Of a DNA stretch of 16,758 nucleotides, positions 1-6,815 are shown piece by piece. Within the stretch, counting starts at the first letter, position 1. Each line of letters opens with the position of its first letter. A model generated the notes under the pieces. That model was not told the DNA's origin, made no database searches, and saw nothing but the letters and a program-made list of their open reading frames with translations. The DNA is from Candidatus Iainarchaeum sp. (GTDB lineage Archaea > Iainarchaeota > Iainarchaeia > Iainarchaeales > JAXPJC01): the NCBI GenBank assembly GCA_018304445.1, contig JAGVWD010000018.1, positions 1 through 16,758 of the forward strand. Direction: 5' to 3'. The position numbers and the translations under genes are program-made.

Positions 1-388
1 TTGATGTGCCCCCGTAATAATCATATGCGCTCACAATCCCGATTTTTTCAGAAGCAAAGCCAGAGGCCATATCCTTAAGCCAGTTCTTTGCGGGAATGCA
101 GTCATGGTCCATATTGATTACAATCGGATATTTTGCCTTTGCAATTCCCGCATTGCGCGCCTTGCACACCCCCCCATGCCCTAGAAAAATCATTTTTATT
201 TTTTTATTGTTTCTGAAACTGCTTTGAAGCATTTCTTTTGTGCTATCCTTGCTTCCGTCATCAGCAACAATAATTTCATACTGCGCGGGATACTCAAGCT
301 TGAGCATCGCATCCAGCACCTTGCGCAGGACTGGCGCATTGTTGAATGTTGCAATCACAATGCTCGCATTTGGGAATTTATTTTTCAT
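1..388 (-). CDS. Family 2 (GT-A) glycosyltransferase, N-terminal part, cut by window edge
   Basis: Reading the minus strand from ATG at 388 gives 129 residues before the window ends. They form the start of a GT2 nucleotide-sugar-binding fold: an opening strand ASIVIATFNN, then EIIVADDGSKDS (the first Asp pair of GT2 enzymes), GHGGVCKARNAGI, and INMDHDCIPAKNW, where DHD sits at the metal-binding DxD position. The gene is last in the N-glycosylation operon and its start overlaps the end of the Alg13-like gene by 11 bp, so the two are probably translationally coupled. A role in adding a later sugar to the lipid-linked oligosaccharide is inferred from context. Donor and acceptor cannot be told from the sequence, and the C-terminal half, which would show membrane segments if present, lies outside the window. 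Confidence 0.9.
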   Translation of the reverse strand, partial: MKNKFPNASIVIATFNNAPVLRKVLDAMLKLEYPAQYEIIVADDGSKDSTKEMLQSSFRNNKKIKMIFLGHGGVCKARNAGIAKAKYPIVINMDHDCIPAKNWLKDMASGFASEKIGIVSAYDYYGGTS

Positions 389-863
389 TCAGGAAACCCT
401 CAATTATCTTTATTATTCCCTTTGCATGCGCAGTTTGCTTTAATTTTATTTCATTGATTTGCTTGAGCGCATTTTCAAGTTCTGCAATATCATAAACTGC
501 AATCGCATTTCCTGCAGAGGCAACAGCCTTTGTAATTTCAAGCTGATGGTCGTTTGTGTGCTCATTGAATTTCTTGAGGCGCGGCACAATAATCATTTTC
601 TTGCTCATTTGGAGCGCGGTTCCAATTATTCCTTCTCCTCCGTGCGTAATAATCAAATCAGCGCTTTTCATGCGCTTTTTGAATGCGCCGAAATCAAGGA
701 ATTTTGAATATTTGCAATGCTTGGGAGCGTATGTGGAATAGCCGGTTTGGGCAAAGATATTGCCTACTAATTTTTTATTCCCAATTAACTTGTCTATTTC
801 TTCCAATAAGCGGTTGAACTGCATCGGGTGAGTGCCAACTGCAATGAAAATTATTTTCTGCAT
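378..863 (-). CDS. Alg13/PssE-like glycosyltransferase subunit (GT28 C-terminal domain)
   Basis: This 161-residue protein matches the donor-binding C-terminal half of GT-B enzymes such as MurG and eukaryotic Alg13. It opens with KIIFIAVGTHPMQFNRLLE (the VTVGTH-type start of the family), has ADLIITHGGEGIIGTAL in the middle (HGG nucleotide-sugar loop), then MIIVPRLKKFNEHTNDHQLEI, the usual PR..NEHxxxHQ segment. In Alg13/Alg14 and PssE/PssD systems this soluble half docks on a membrane-anchored half; here that partner is the gene just upstream. The upstream TGA and this ATG share one base (863), so translation is coupled. By position after the Alg7-like gene it would add the second sugar (GlcNAc in eukaryotes) to the lipid-linked sugar. 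The exact sugar is inference. Confidence 0.88.
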   Translation of the reverse strand: MQKIIFIAVGTHPMQFNRLLEEIDKLIGNKKLVGNIFAQTGYSTYAPKHCKYSKFLDFGAFKKRMKSADLIITHGGEGIIGTALQMSKKMIIVPRLKKFNEHTNDHQLEITKAVASAGNAIAVYDIAELENALKQINEIKLKQTAHAKGIIKIIEGFLNEK

Positions 864-1309
864 CAGAAAATGCTACCTCCAAATTTTGCCCTAGGGTAAA
901 ACTTCTGAAGTGCGCGCCATTGAACAATAAACAGATTTGCAATTGGATAAACCAATCTCCCTGAAATGCCCGGCCTGAAGGGCCTGCAGAAGCTTTCAAT
1001 GAAGATTATTTTTTTCCCGAGAAGCTTTGCAGCATAGCACACTGGAACAGCAACATCAGCGCCTGTGGATATTATCACATCAGGATTTTCATTTTTGAGA
1101 ATCGCAATTGCGCGGAAGAAATCAAGGAGAGTTGTTATGGGATTGCGCGCAGGCCTCTCAAGAAAATGAATTTTTTCATTTTTTGCAAGGCTTTCAGTAT
1201 CTGCTCTCTTAAAAGTTATGAAGAAATATTTGTGCTTTGAGAAAAATGGGCGCAACTGCAGAATCTCATCCAAGTGCCCCCCGGCAGAGCATGCAAGGCA
1301 AATTTTCAT
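863..1309 (-). CDS. Alg14/PssD-like membrane anchor subunit of the split glycosyltransferase
   Basis: This 148-residue protein starts MKICLACSAGGHLDEILQL, the SxGGH opening typical of Alg14 and bacterial PssD/EpsE. Later come PDVIISTGADVAVPVCYAAKLLGKKIIFIESFCRP, matching the family pattern of a TGA loop followed by FIES. It corresponds to the acceptor-binding N-terminal half of a MurG-like GT-B enzyme, with the catalytic C-terminal half encoded by the next gene. The hydrophobic stretches near residues 80-105 could associate with the membrane. It starts six bases after the stop of the Alg7-like gene. Eukaryotic Alg14 recruits Alg13 to the ER membrane to make GlcNAc2-PP-dolichol; the archaeal reaction here is inferred from that parallel and from the neighbours. 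Confidence 0.88.
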   Translation of the reverse strand: MKICLACSAGGHLDEILQLRPFFSKHKYFFITFKRADTESLAKNEKIHFLERPARNPITTLLDFFRAIAILKNENPDVIISTGADVAVPVCYAAKLLGKKIIFIESFCRPFRPGISGRLVYPIANLFIVQWRALQKFYPRAKFGGSIF

Positions 1310-1315
1310 TAATAT

Positions 1316-2305
1316 TTACCCCCACCAGCCGAAGAACTCATTCGCGAAAATAATGAAAGTGAATAGCGAAACAAGAGCCTGCATCCCCAAAATTATAAGT
1401 ACTACTTGCTTCTCAGTGAAATTGCCCCTGCGCATCACCCATTGCGTTAAGGAACCCCCGCGCGGGTCAGCTTTGAGCGTTCCATCCTTCTGGGGGATGC
1501 CGAAGCACTGGCTCTGGAACCTGTGCCTTGCCTTGAAGAGGAATTCGGCAAAATAAAGGACAATTATCAGCATTCCGAGCTTTTCCATATTGCCGATTAT
1601 TACCGCGCTTGCAAGCCCTGCACCAATCATAAGCGTAAGGGAATCCCCCGGGAATATTCTCGCAGGATACCAATTGAAGCGTAGGAATGCGAGCAAAGGG
1701 ATTATTGCTGATTCAACGCTCCCGTAGAACATTGCAATTATCAGCATTGTAAAGGAAATTATCGCGCCCATTCCTGCCTCTAATCCATTAAGCCCCGCAA
1801 GCATGTTGAAGGCATTGCTTGCCCCTGTAATCCCTATCGGAACAATAACGAGGGAATAGAAAATGCCGAAGGAAAAAACCCCTATGATCGGGAGGCGCAT
1901 TTCCGTTGTGCCAATGTTCAATGCCATCAGCGGGAGCGCGGCAAATATCGGAATCAATGCGTGCTGCCACTGCCTTATGCCATGGCGCCATCCTATAAGG
2001 TCATCAATTATTCCCAGAAGGCCGATGAGAATTACGGTTGAAAATGCTGCAAGCACGGCAGTAAGATTCAGTTCAATCAGGTCAAGATAGGTATATGAAA
2101 AAATTGCAACGATGATTGCAAATGCAAACCCAAGCATTACCGTAATTCCGCCCATCTCCGCGACTTTGGCATTTCCTAATTTGTTCATGTCCCTTCCAAG
2201 AATTCTGCGGAAGTGCATCCTCCTTATGAAAAAGGGGCTGACGGCATTGGTTATGAAAAATGCAGCAATAACCGCAAGAATTGCCATGGGCAACAAATAG
2301 TTCAT
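1316..2305 (-). CDS. Alg7/GPT-type polyprenyl-phosphate GlcNAc-1-phosphate transferase
   Basis: This 329-residue, multi-pass membrane protein belongs to the MraY/WecA/Alg7 family, which moves a sugar-1-phosphate from a UDP-sugar to dolichyl phosphate and so starts lipid-linked oligosaccharide synthesis. Family motifs appear in order: DMNKLGNAKVAEMGG (39-53), GIIDDLIGWRHGIRQ with the DD pair at 101-102, NAFNMLAGLNGLEAG (164-178, the N..N....NG loop), and FNWYPARIFPGDS (210-222), which is closer to eukaryotic and archaeal Alg7 (FNWxPAxVFPGDT) than to bacterial MraY. Around 266-290 is a cytoplasmic loop with basic residues. It lies 10 bp after aglB and six bp before the Alg14-like gene, in one operon. 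UDP-GlcNAc as donor is expected from the family but not proven. No strong ribosome-binding site precedes the ATG at 2305. Confidence 0.92.
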   Translation of the reverse strand: MNYLLPMAILAVIAAFFITNAVSPFFIRRMHFRRILGRDMNKLGNAKVAEMGGITVMLGFAFAIIVAIFSYTYLDLIELNLTAVLAAFSTVILIGLLGIIDDLIGWRHGIRQWQHALIPIFAALPLMALNIGTTEMRLPIIGVFSFGIFYSLVIVPIGITGASNAFNMLAGLNGLEAGMGAIISFTMLIIAMFYGSVESAIIPLLAFLRFNWYPARIFPGDSLTLMIGAGLASAVIIGNMEKLGMLIIVLYFAEFLFKARHRFQSQCFGIPQKDGTLKADPRGGSLTQWVMRRGNFTEKQVVLIILGMQALVSLFTFIIFANEFFGWWG

Positions 2306-2315
2306 ATTTTCACAA

Positions 2316-4394
2316 TTACTTTACCCTGATTATCTTTATTCCTTTGGCGTAGTATATTTCCTCAAAGTGCGTTATGTCCGGAGCCTTAAACCAGAGCCTT
2401 GCAAGAAGGCTTGAGTTTGTTGCTGAATTCACGATATACAGCCTTGTAAAGTCATTGTCCCTGTAAATGAACAGCGGCATCCTGTCCTGCACTTGGTTAG
2501 GGATTGAGGTCCATGTTGTTGGAAGCGACTGGTATTGGGCAAGCGGTATCTTATTCGGCCCGCATTCAATCTCCTGTGTTAACTGCAGAATGCTGCAGCC
2601 GAATGCAACCCCAAAGAACTTGGCTATGCGCTCATCATTCCCGTTTGTTGTGACATAGGCATACATTCCAAGGGAGCGCTGCTTCATCAGCAAATCCTCA
2701 TCCAATATCACATAATCCGCGCCATAGCTCTTCACAAGCTCATGCATCTTGTTCTCATCCTCTTCCACGATGAACAATGCGAAATCCCTGTCCCCGGCAA
2801 AATCATAATTCCTGTTGTCTGTGGAAGCGCCCCTCTCCGCAAGGAAAGTAACCCAATGGCCCTCATCCCACCAGTTGTAGAATTTCGCATCCTTCTCGGT
2901 ATTTGTGCTGGCCCACTTCAGTGCGGTTTTCCATCCCTGCGCAAGTTCTATAGGAGGGAAATGGTCCGAAATGAAGAATATGCTTGACCCTACTGCAGTA
3001 ATCAGCATGAAGCCGGCAAATGCTGCAACAGCAAACTTCTCAGCCTTTGTGCGCTTCTCAAAAAATTCAAGCAGGTCAAAGCATACAAATGCCGCGGCAG
3101 CAGCAACCGCAAGGCCGAACGCAAATGTCAATTGCAGGCGGTTCCAGGCCATTATGAATGTCGCAAGAATCCAGAAAAACAGGAGAAGGCTCATCACATC
3201 ATTCCTTTTCCTGAAAATCCTTATGGGAATGAGAATTAGCGCAATTATGGGAAATATTATCAATGCGCTGAATTTCGTGCCGAAGAACTGGTAGCCTGTG
3301 TTCTGCTCCCCCACAGTTGCAGCAAGAACATCCCCGCCTGTAATTTCCCCAGTGCCTCCGGAAACCGGCGCAAGGCTCGGAAAGACCTTGTATAAATAGC
3401 TGAATGCGCCTGATGTCCAGCCAATCCCTATGTGCAGGGTCATTAGGCCCGCGAATACCGCAAACATTACAACAAACAGGACAGCAAATGCCTTTATTCT
3501 CTGAATTTCAATACCGCGCAGCCACATTATCAGCAGGTTGAAAATCCCATATGCAATGAGCAGATATGGAATTATCAGGAACCATCCGCCTATCCAGGGG
3601 CTTATGCTCAGCACAATTCCTGCAGCGACCGCATTGAGCAGATTTTTCCTTTTCAATTCAAGCGTGCCTGTTGCCCTTGCGAAAAGGAAGAAACCAAGCA
3701 CCATGAAAAGGAAGACCATGCTGCTTCCTTCATACCAGCCGGCCATTGTCCTGTAAACGAAAGCGGAGCTTGCGGCAGTGAAAAACCCTGCAAGATAGCC
3801 TGCCTTGTTGCTCCTGTAAATGCGCCTGAAAAGGAAGAACATTGCAAGCGCTGTGAGCGCGCCATAAATTGCAGGAAGAACCTTTACAAATTGTATCCAC
3901 ACTTCCTTGTTATAGGCGCTTCCGACTGTGAAGATTTTGTATATTGCGGCATTTATGAACCAGAAGCCCATCGGATCAGAGGGGATTCTTGCCCCGCCTA
4001 TTTGGTAATATGCTAATGGATCCTTCGGCGCGCATTCAGTGCTCCCTGCCTTGCAATATGTAAGGTCAATTATGCTGCCCTTTCCTATATTCTCAGGCGC
4101 AAATACCGGAATCAATTCCCCCTTTATTGCATATGAGGTCATGCGCGCATGCCAGTATGTGTCAAACTCAAAGAACAATTCATACTGCAATTGGTGCCCG
4201 CGGATTGCAAATCCAAGTATGAAAATAAGCGCGAGGATGAAAAGCATCCTTTTGTCAAATTTCGGGATTTTAAATGCGGGCATCTGCACTTTCGGGATTC
4301 GCATGCCCGATTTTCTGTTTTCCTCGGGCACATTCTGCACTGCCACGGGAGTGCCTTCAGTCTGCGCAGTTTCTTCCAACCAGAATCCCTTCAA
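2316..4394 (-). CDS. aglB: Oligosaccharyltransferase STT3/AglB (N-glycosylation)
   Basis: The 692-residue protein transfers lipid-linked glycans to Asn in N-X-S/T sequons outside the membrane. After a 50-residue cytoplasmic tail it has about a dozen membrane segments (first at 51-66) and a globular C-terminal domain from about 480. Visible motifs are FEFDTYWHAR with the first catalytic Asp at 78, an EL5-type TVGEQ at 360-364 (E363), WNRLQ with the conserved Arg at 419, and NWWDEGHW (507-514), a form of the WWDYG sequon-binding motif. A DK-like stretch DEDLLMK follows at 565-571. Odd points: WWDEG replaces WWDYG, and the second acidic motif reads YEGS (221-224) instead of a D-x-D/E. The start is a TTG directly after an in-frame TGA and about 30 bp from a TATA-like box, suggesting a leaderless message; ATG at 4304 (residue 31) is the alternative. 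It heads the glycosylation operon. Confidence 0.93.
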   Translation of the reverse strand: MKGFWLEETAQTEGTPVAVQNVPEENRKSGMRIPKVQMPAFKIPKFDKRMLFILALIFILGFAIRGHQLQYELFFEFDTYWHARMTSYAIKGELIPVFAPENIGKGSIIDLTYCKAGSTECAPKDPLAYYQIGGARIPSDPMGFWFINAAIYKIFTVGSAYNKEVWIQFVKVLPAIYGALTALAMFFLFRRIYRSNKAGYLAGFFTAASSAFVYRTMAGWYEGSSMVFLFMVLGFFLFARATGTLELKRKNLLNAVAAGIVLSISPWIGGWFLIIPYLLIAYGIFNLLIMWLRGIEIQRIKAFAVLFVVMFAVFAGLMTLHIGIGWTSGAFSYLYKVFPSLAPVSGGTGEITGGDVLAATVGEQNTGYQFFGTKFSALIIFPIIALILIPIRIFRKRNDVMSLLLFFWILATFIMAWNRLQLTFAFGLAVAAAAAFVCFDLLEFFEKRTKAEKFAVAAFAGFMLITAVGSSIFFISDHFPPIELAQGWKTALKWASTNTEKDAKFYNWWDEGHWVTFLAERGASTDNRNYDFAGDRDFALFIVEEDENKMHELVKSYGADYVILDEDLLMKQRSLGMYAYVTTNGNDERIAKFFGVAFGCSILQLTQEIECGPNKIPLAQYQSLPTTWTSIPNQVQDRMPLFIYRDNDFTRLYIVNSATNSSLLARLWFKAPDITHFEEIYYAKGIKIIRVK

Positions 4395-4423
4395 TCAGTT
4401 TCTATAATATAGAAAAACAATAG

Positions 4424-4431
4424 TTTTAAAA
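4424..4431 (-). promoter_or_regulatory. TATA-like promoter of the N-glycosylation operon
   Basis: On the minus strand this reads TTTTAAAA, centred about 27 bp before position 4400. Transcription starting there would put the TTG start of aglB (4394) within a few bases of the 5' end. That agrees with the lack of a Shine-Dalgarno sequence upstream. A second A/T block, the palindrome CTATAATATAG at 4402-4412, is too close to the TTG to serve as its TATA box but could serve the ATG at 4304. Confidence 0.45.
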
Positions 4432-4512
4432 TAGAAAGCAGTATTGGGACAAAAATAGAATATACTGTGCGTGCTATGCAAAACTAATTTTTGTTGGAAT
4501 GAAACAAAACCC

Positions 4513-4522
4513 CTTTTTAATA
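4513..4522 (+). promoter_or_regulatory. TATA-like promoter of the lipoprotein peptidase gene
   Basis: The sequence CTTTTTAATA follows an A/C-rich stretch that could act as BRE. Its centre near 4518 predicts a transcript start near 4545, giving a leader of about 22 nt before the ATG at 4567. A weak GGCGG just before the start may be the ribosome site. This lies in the 172-bp divergent spacer 4395-4566, in which I see nothing else but A/T-rich DNA. Confidence 0.4.
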
Positions 4523-4566
4523 GATTTATTGCTAACAATTAATTGGATTAAACTGCAGATGGCGGT

Positions 4567-5682
4567 ATGATGTCAAAAGAAACAAGGCAGGCACTTTATT
4601 TCCTATTGCCCTTAATTTTTCTGGCTGTTTTTGTTTCAGGCTGTGTCCAGACCTCAACAGGCGGCCCTGAAGATGGCAGTTATTCTGCGCCAGATTCCGC
4701 CCGGGATGGGAATATCGGCCATGATTTTAATAATGATGATTTGCAGGTTCAAGACCGCAACATTGACACAGATTTAGCTGTGCCGCCGCAGGGTTCGGAA
4801 GACGATTCCCTTTATCTTGAAATTGACAAGAATGCGCTTTATGAAATTGAAAATTCAAAAAGGACCAAATTGGATTTCGAGCCATACTGCTTTGAGGATG
4901 TCTGCTATTTTTCGCTGGGCCTGGCAAAAGACCTCAAAAAAATAAACATTGATTTAAAGGATGCGAATGGCCTGTCCCCCCTTGATTTTTCTCCGCGTTC
5001 AAAAAGCATTTCAATCGCATATACTTTCAGCCCGGCAATCCAGAAAAAATGCTTCAAAATGTCCGAAATGCAATATGAGAATTATTTGGAAAGAAAAGAC
5101 ATTGAGACGTATTGCAATAAGCTTGCTGAATTGAATGGAATAACCGGGCTGAACTTTGATGATAACTTTGCGCTTTTTGTCACTTCGCAGCCGGTTTCTG
5201 AATTGAGGTATGCCGCGAGATATTTGGGGAACAACGGCGTTGAAGTGGATGCATTTTCATTATACGGCCAAAGGATTTGGGTTGTAATCCTGCACGAATT
5301 CGTGCATTACGGGGCGGAAGGGCTGAACCTGCCTCCGTGGCTTGAGGAAGGCCTGGCGGATTATGCAAGTTATACGGTAAATGATGAGCTCATATACAAG
5401 CCTCAGCCGACCCCTGAACAAATAACAGGGTGGGACCCCTATGACAACGCTTTTGATGATGAAGAAAATTCAAGAAGGTACAATTATGTCGCATATGCGA
5501 TCAAGATTTTTGCAAGGGGCCATGGATTGGATAAATTGCCGGATGCGCTCAATTATTACAAGGAATTCAAGGTAGTGCCTGAGGAAAGCGGCATTCAAAA
5601 GAACAAATACCTGGAATCGGCGCTGCAAAAAGCATTGCAGGACCAAAATTATTCATTGCAGGAATTTGCATATCCTGATTAA
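4567..5682 (+). CDS. Secreted lipoprotein with gluzincin-type (HExxH) metallopeptidase domain
   Basis: The 371-residue product begins with a charged tip, a hydrophobic core (11-24) and a lipobox VSGC, so Cys26 is a probable lipidation site anchoring it outside the cell. A Ser/Asp/Gly-rich linker follows to about 80. The C-terminal half has VVILHEFVHYGAEG with HEFVH at 243-247, then PPWLEEGLADYAS at 256-268, whose Glu (260 or 261) is the likely third zinc ligand. HExxH followed 12-15 residues later by WLxEGxA is the pattern of the peptidase MA-like/M1-related gluzincins. Six cysteines in the ectodomain (108, 113, 162, 183 among them) could form disulfides. Start: two adjacent ATGs (4567, 4570), either possible. 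Substrate is unknown. It is divergent from aglB and convergent with 5S rRNA, so it appears to be transcribed alone. Confidence 0.8.
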   Translation: MMSKETRQALYFLLPLIFLAVFVSGCVQTSTGGPEDGSYSAPDSARDGNIGHDFNNDDLQVQDRNIDTDLAVPPQGSEDDSLYLEIDKNALYEIENSKRTKLDFEPYCFEDVCYFSLGLAKDLKKINIDLKDANGLSPLDFSPRSKSISIAYTFSPAIQKKCFKMSEMQYENYLERKDIETYCNKLAELNGITGLNFDDNFALFVTSQPVSELRYAARYLGNNGVEVDAFSLYGQRIWVVILHEFVHYGAEGLNLPPWLEEGLADYASYTVNDELIYKPQPTPEQITGWDPYDNAFDDEENSRRYNYVAYAIKIFARGHGLDKLPDALNYYKEFKVVPEESGIQKNKYLESALQKALQDQNYSLQEFAYPD

Positions 5683-5688
5683 ATCAGC

Positions 5689-5694
5689 AAAAAA
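5689..5694 (-). terminator. Oligo-T terminator of 5S rRNA
   Basis: Immediately after the 3' end of the 5S gene, the minus strand reads six T in a row. Archaeal RNA polymerase terminates at such oligo-T tracts without a hairpin, so this should end the 5S transcript. It lies only seven bases beyond the stop codon of the convergent peptidase gene. Confidence 0.6.
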
Positions 5695-5695
5695 T

Positions 5696-5813
5696 GATTA
5701 GCAGCGTGAAGGAGGCTCCATGCGTAAGCACAGCGCCAGCCAATCCCCTCCAGGGCTTAACTTCCGGGTTCGGAATGGGACCGGGTGTTTCCCCTGCGGT
5801 ATGGCCGCTAATC
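5696..5813 (-). rRNA. rrf: 5S ribosomal RNA
   Basis: On the minus strand this 118-nt stretch contains the signature blocks of 5S rRNA: GGCCATACCGCAGGGGAAAC near the 5' end, CCCGGTCCCATTCCGAACCC (loop C region), GGAAGTTAAGCCC, and a G/C-rich helix ending near CCTCCTTCACGC. The 5' GATTAGCGGC pairs with the 3' GCTGCTAATC to make helix I with ten pairs including one G-T, which fixes both ends. It is not next to 16S or 23S rRNA; it stands alone between the peptidase gene and TBP. It has its own TATA box upstream and a T6 tract downstream. Unlinked 5S genes are common in archaea with scattered rRNA operons. Confidence 0.95.
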
Positions 5814-5835
5814 AATAAAAATAGTGCATGAAAGA

Positions 5836-5845
5836 ATTTTTAAAT
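5836..5845 (-). promoter_or_regulatory. TATA box of 5S rRNA
   Basis: The minus strand reads ATTTAAAAAT, centred 28 bp before the 5' end of the 5S rRNA inferred from helix I. This is the standard archaeal TATA-to-start distance. The box begins five bases after the TBP stop codon, so the 5S gene has a separate promoter although it lies directly downstream of TBP on the same strand. Confidence 0.6.
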
Positions 5846-5849
5846 GCTG

Positions 5850-6545
5850 TCATTTTATCTTTTTGATCAGCTGCGCTGCCTTTTCAAGGCCTTTCCTCAG
5901 GAATTCCTCGCGCTTTGCGCCGGCGCATATTACCTTTCCGTTCTTGAAAAGAAGAAGTGTAATTTTTGGGTCGTCAATTCTGAGGATTGCACCCGGGAAC
6001 TGCTCAGGCTCGTACTCAACATTGTCCAATGACATTGCTGTTTTAAATAGGTCAAGGGTCTGGTTCAGGTTTGCGGTTGCAACCAGATTAACGACATTGT
6101 ATTCGACATCCCTCTGCACTTTCACATTTGGCTGCACTTCATGGATTAATTTGCTTGCCTTTGTTATTCCGAGCGCAATTTCCTTTTCTGAGCTTGCGCC
6201 TGAGCAAATTACTTTTCCATTTTTGAAAAGCAGCATGCTGACTTTCGGCTCTTTCAATTTAAGTATTGCGCCCGGGAACTGCTCGGGCTCATATTCAATA
6301 TTTGGGATTGTAACAGCCAGATTGTAAAGGTCAAGGGTTGCGTTCAGGTTTCCGGAAGCGACCAGATTAACAACGGCATAGCTTATTTTTCCCGTGGTTT
6401 TCATCTGCACATTGCGCGGCTTCTCAGGGGCCAGTGATTCAACTTCCTCGGCGAACTTCTCAAGCAGCTTTGATTTCTTCACCCTTGGCTTTGAAATCCT
6501 CGCCTTCCTTATTTTTTTGGCGGATTTCCTTTTCGCTTTTGCCAT
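5850..6545 (-). CDS. tbp: TATA-box-binding protein with lysine-rich N-terminal extension
   Basis: TBP binds TATA boxes and bends DNA to start assembly of the archaeal transcription complex with TFB and RNA polymerase. The 231-residue protein has two imperfect repeats, about 54-140 and 147-231. Each carries VVNLVA, YEPEQFPGAIL and LLFKNGKVIC. The four DNA-kinking Phe are at 90, 107, 183 and 200. Archaeal TBPs are usually about 180-190 residues. Here some 48 residues precede repeat 1, the first 27 very rich in Lys/Arg (KRKSAKKIRKARISKPRVKK), then an acidic helix-like stretch. The start is well supported: AAGGGGTGA at 6552-6560 is a strong ribosome site six bases before the ATG, and a BRE/TATA lies upstream. 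The gene is divergent from rpl21e. The acidic C-terminal tail of many archaeal TBPs is absent. Confidence 0.96.
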   Translation of the reverse strand: MAKAKRKSAKKIRKARISKPRVKKSKLLEKFAEEVESLAPEKPRNVQMKTTGKISYAVVNLVASGNLNATLDLYNLAVTIPNIEYEPEQFPGAILKLKEPKVSMLLFKNGKVICSGASSEKEIALGITKASKLIHEVQPNVKVQRDVEYNVVNLVATANLNQTLDLFKTAMSLDNVEYEPEQFPGAILRIDDPKITLLLFKNGKVICAGAKREEFLRKGLEKAAQLIKKIK

Positions 6546-6585
6546 AATTCTTCACCCCTTATAGTGAATCTGCCGTAATTTTTAA

Positions 6586-6602
6586 TTTATAAAGCTTTCG
6601 GC
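6586..6602 (-). promoter_or_regulatory. BRE/TATA promoter of tbp
   Basis: The minus strand reads CCGAAAGCTTTATAAAT. CCGAAA fits the purine-rich BRE and CTTTATAAA is a good archaeal TATA box. Its centre near 6590 predicts a transcript start near 6563, leaving an 18-nt leader that holds the strong ribosome site. TBP would thus bind its own promoter, as for any archaeal gene. Confidence 0.65.
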
Positions 6603-6636
6603 TTTTTAAACCCTAATTATATAAGGGCGGGATAAG

Positions 6637-6715
6637 GCTTTAAAAAGGATATCTATTCAATTGCGCATGGCCCAAACCGCGCGGAAAGCGGGTGCGCCCC
6701 CATAAAATGGTTATA
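6637..6715 (+). other. GC-rich island with own TATA-like box: possible small RNA gene
   Basis: Within the A/T-rich 270-bp tbp-rpl21e spacer, 6663-6700 is strikingly G/C-rich. GCGCA (6663-6667) can pair with TGCGC (6693-6697), and inside it CCGC (6677-6680) can pair with GCGG (6688-6691) around a seven-base loop. A TATA-like CTTTAAAAAG (6638-6647) is centred about 26 bp before the island, so a transcript could begin right at it. No open reading frame of note and no C/D or H/ACA box was recognised. It may be an unrecognised ncRNA or simply a regulatory stem; the evidence is composition and position only. Confidence 0.25.
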
Positions 6716-6732
6716 AAAATGTTTTCCTAGGA

Positions 6733-6744
6733 CTTTATATATAG
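6733..6744 (+). promoter_or_regulatory. TATA promoter of the rpl21e-rpoF operon
   Basis: CTTTATATATAG is a near-ideal archaeal TATA box. Its centre near 6739 predicts a transcript start near 6766, about 50 nt before the rpl21e start. The leader carries the ribosome site GGGAGTGA (6803-6810). A weaker alternative, GGTTATAAAA, lies at 6709-6718. Confidence 0.6.
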
Positions 6745-6815
6745 TTAAGAGAGGGAGTTCGGCATATTCAGAAAAAGAATTGGATAGTACAGCAAATCAA
6801 TTGGGAGTGAAACTT

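Noticed and set aside
224..863. Plus-strand reading frames opposite the glycosyltransferase genes
   Set aside because: Low-complexity shadow frames with no family pattern and no ribosome site; the minus-strand frames carry clear motifs.
4402..4412. Palindrome CTATAATATAG upstream of aglB as an operator
   Set aside because: Short, purely A/T and in a promoter region where such symmetry is expected by chance.
5824..6327. 167-residue plus-strand frame opposite tbp
   Set aside because: Its internal repeat only mirrors the two TBP repeats on the other strand.
6780..6815. Upstream TTG start for rpl21e
   Set aside because: The added 12 residues do not fit eL21, while GGGAGTGA is placed for ATG 6816.
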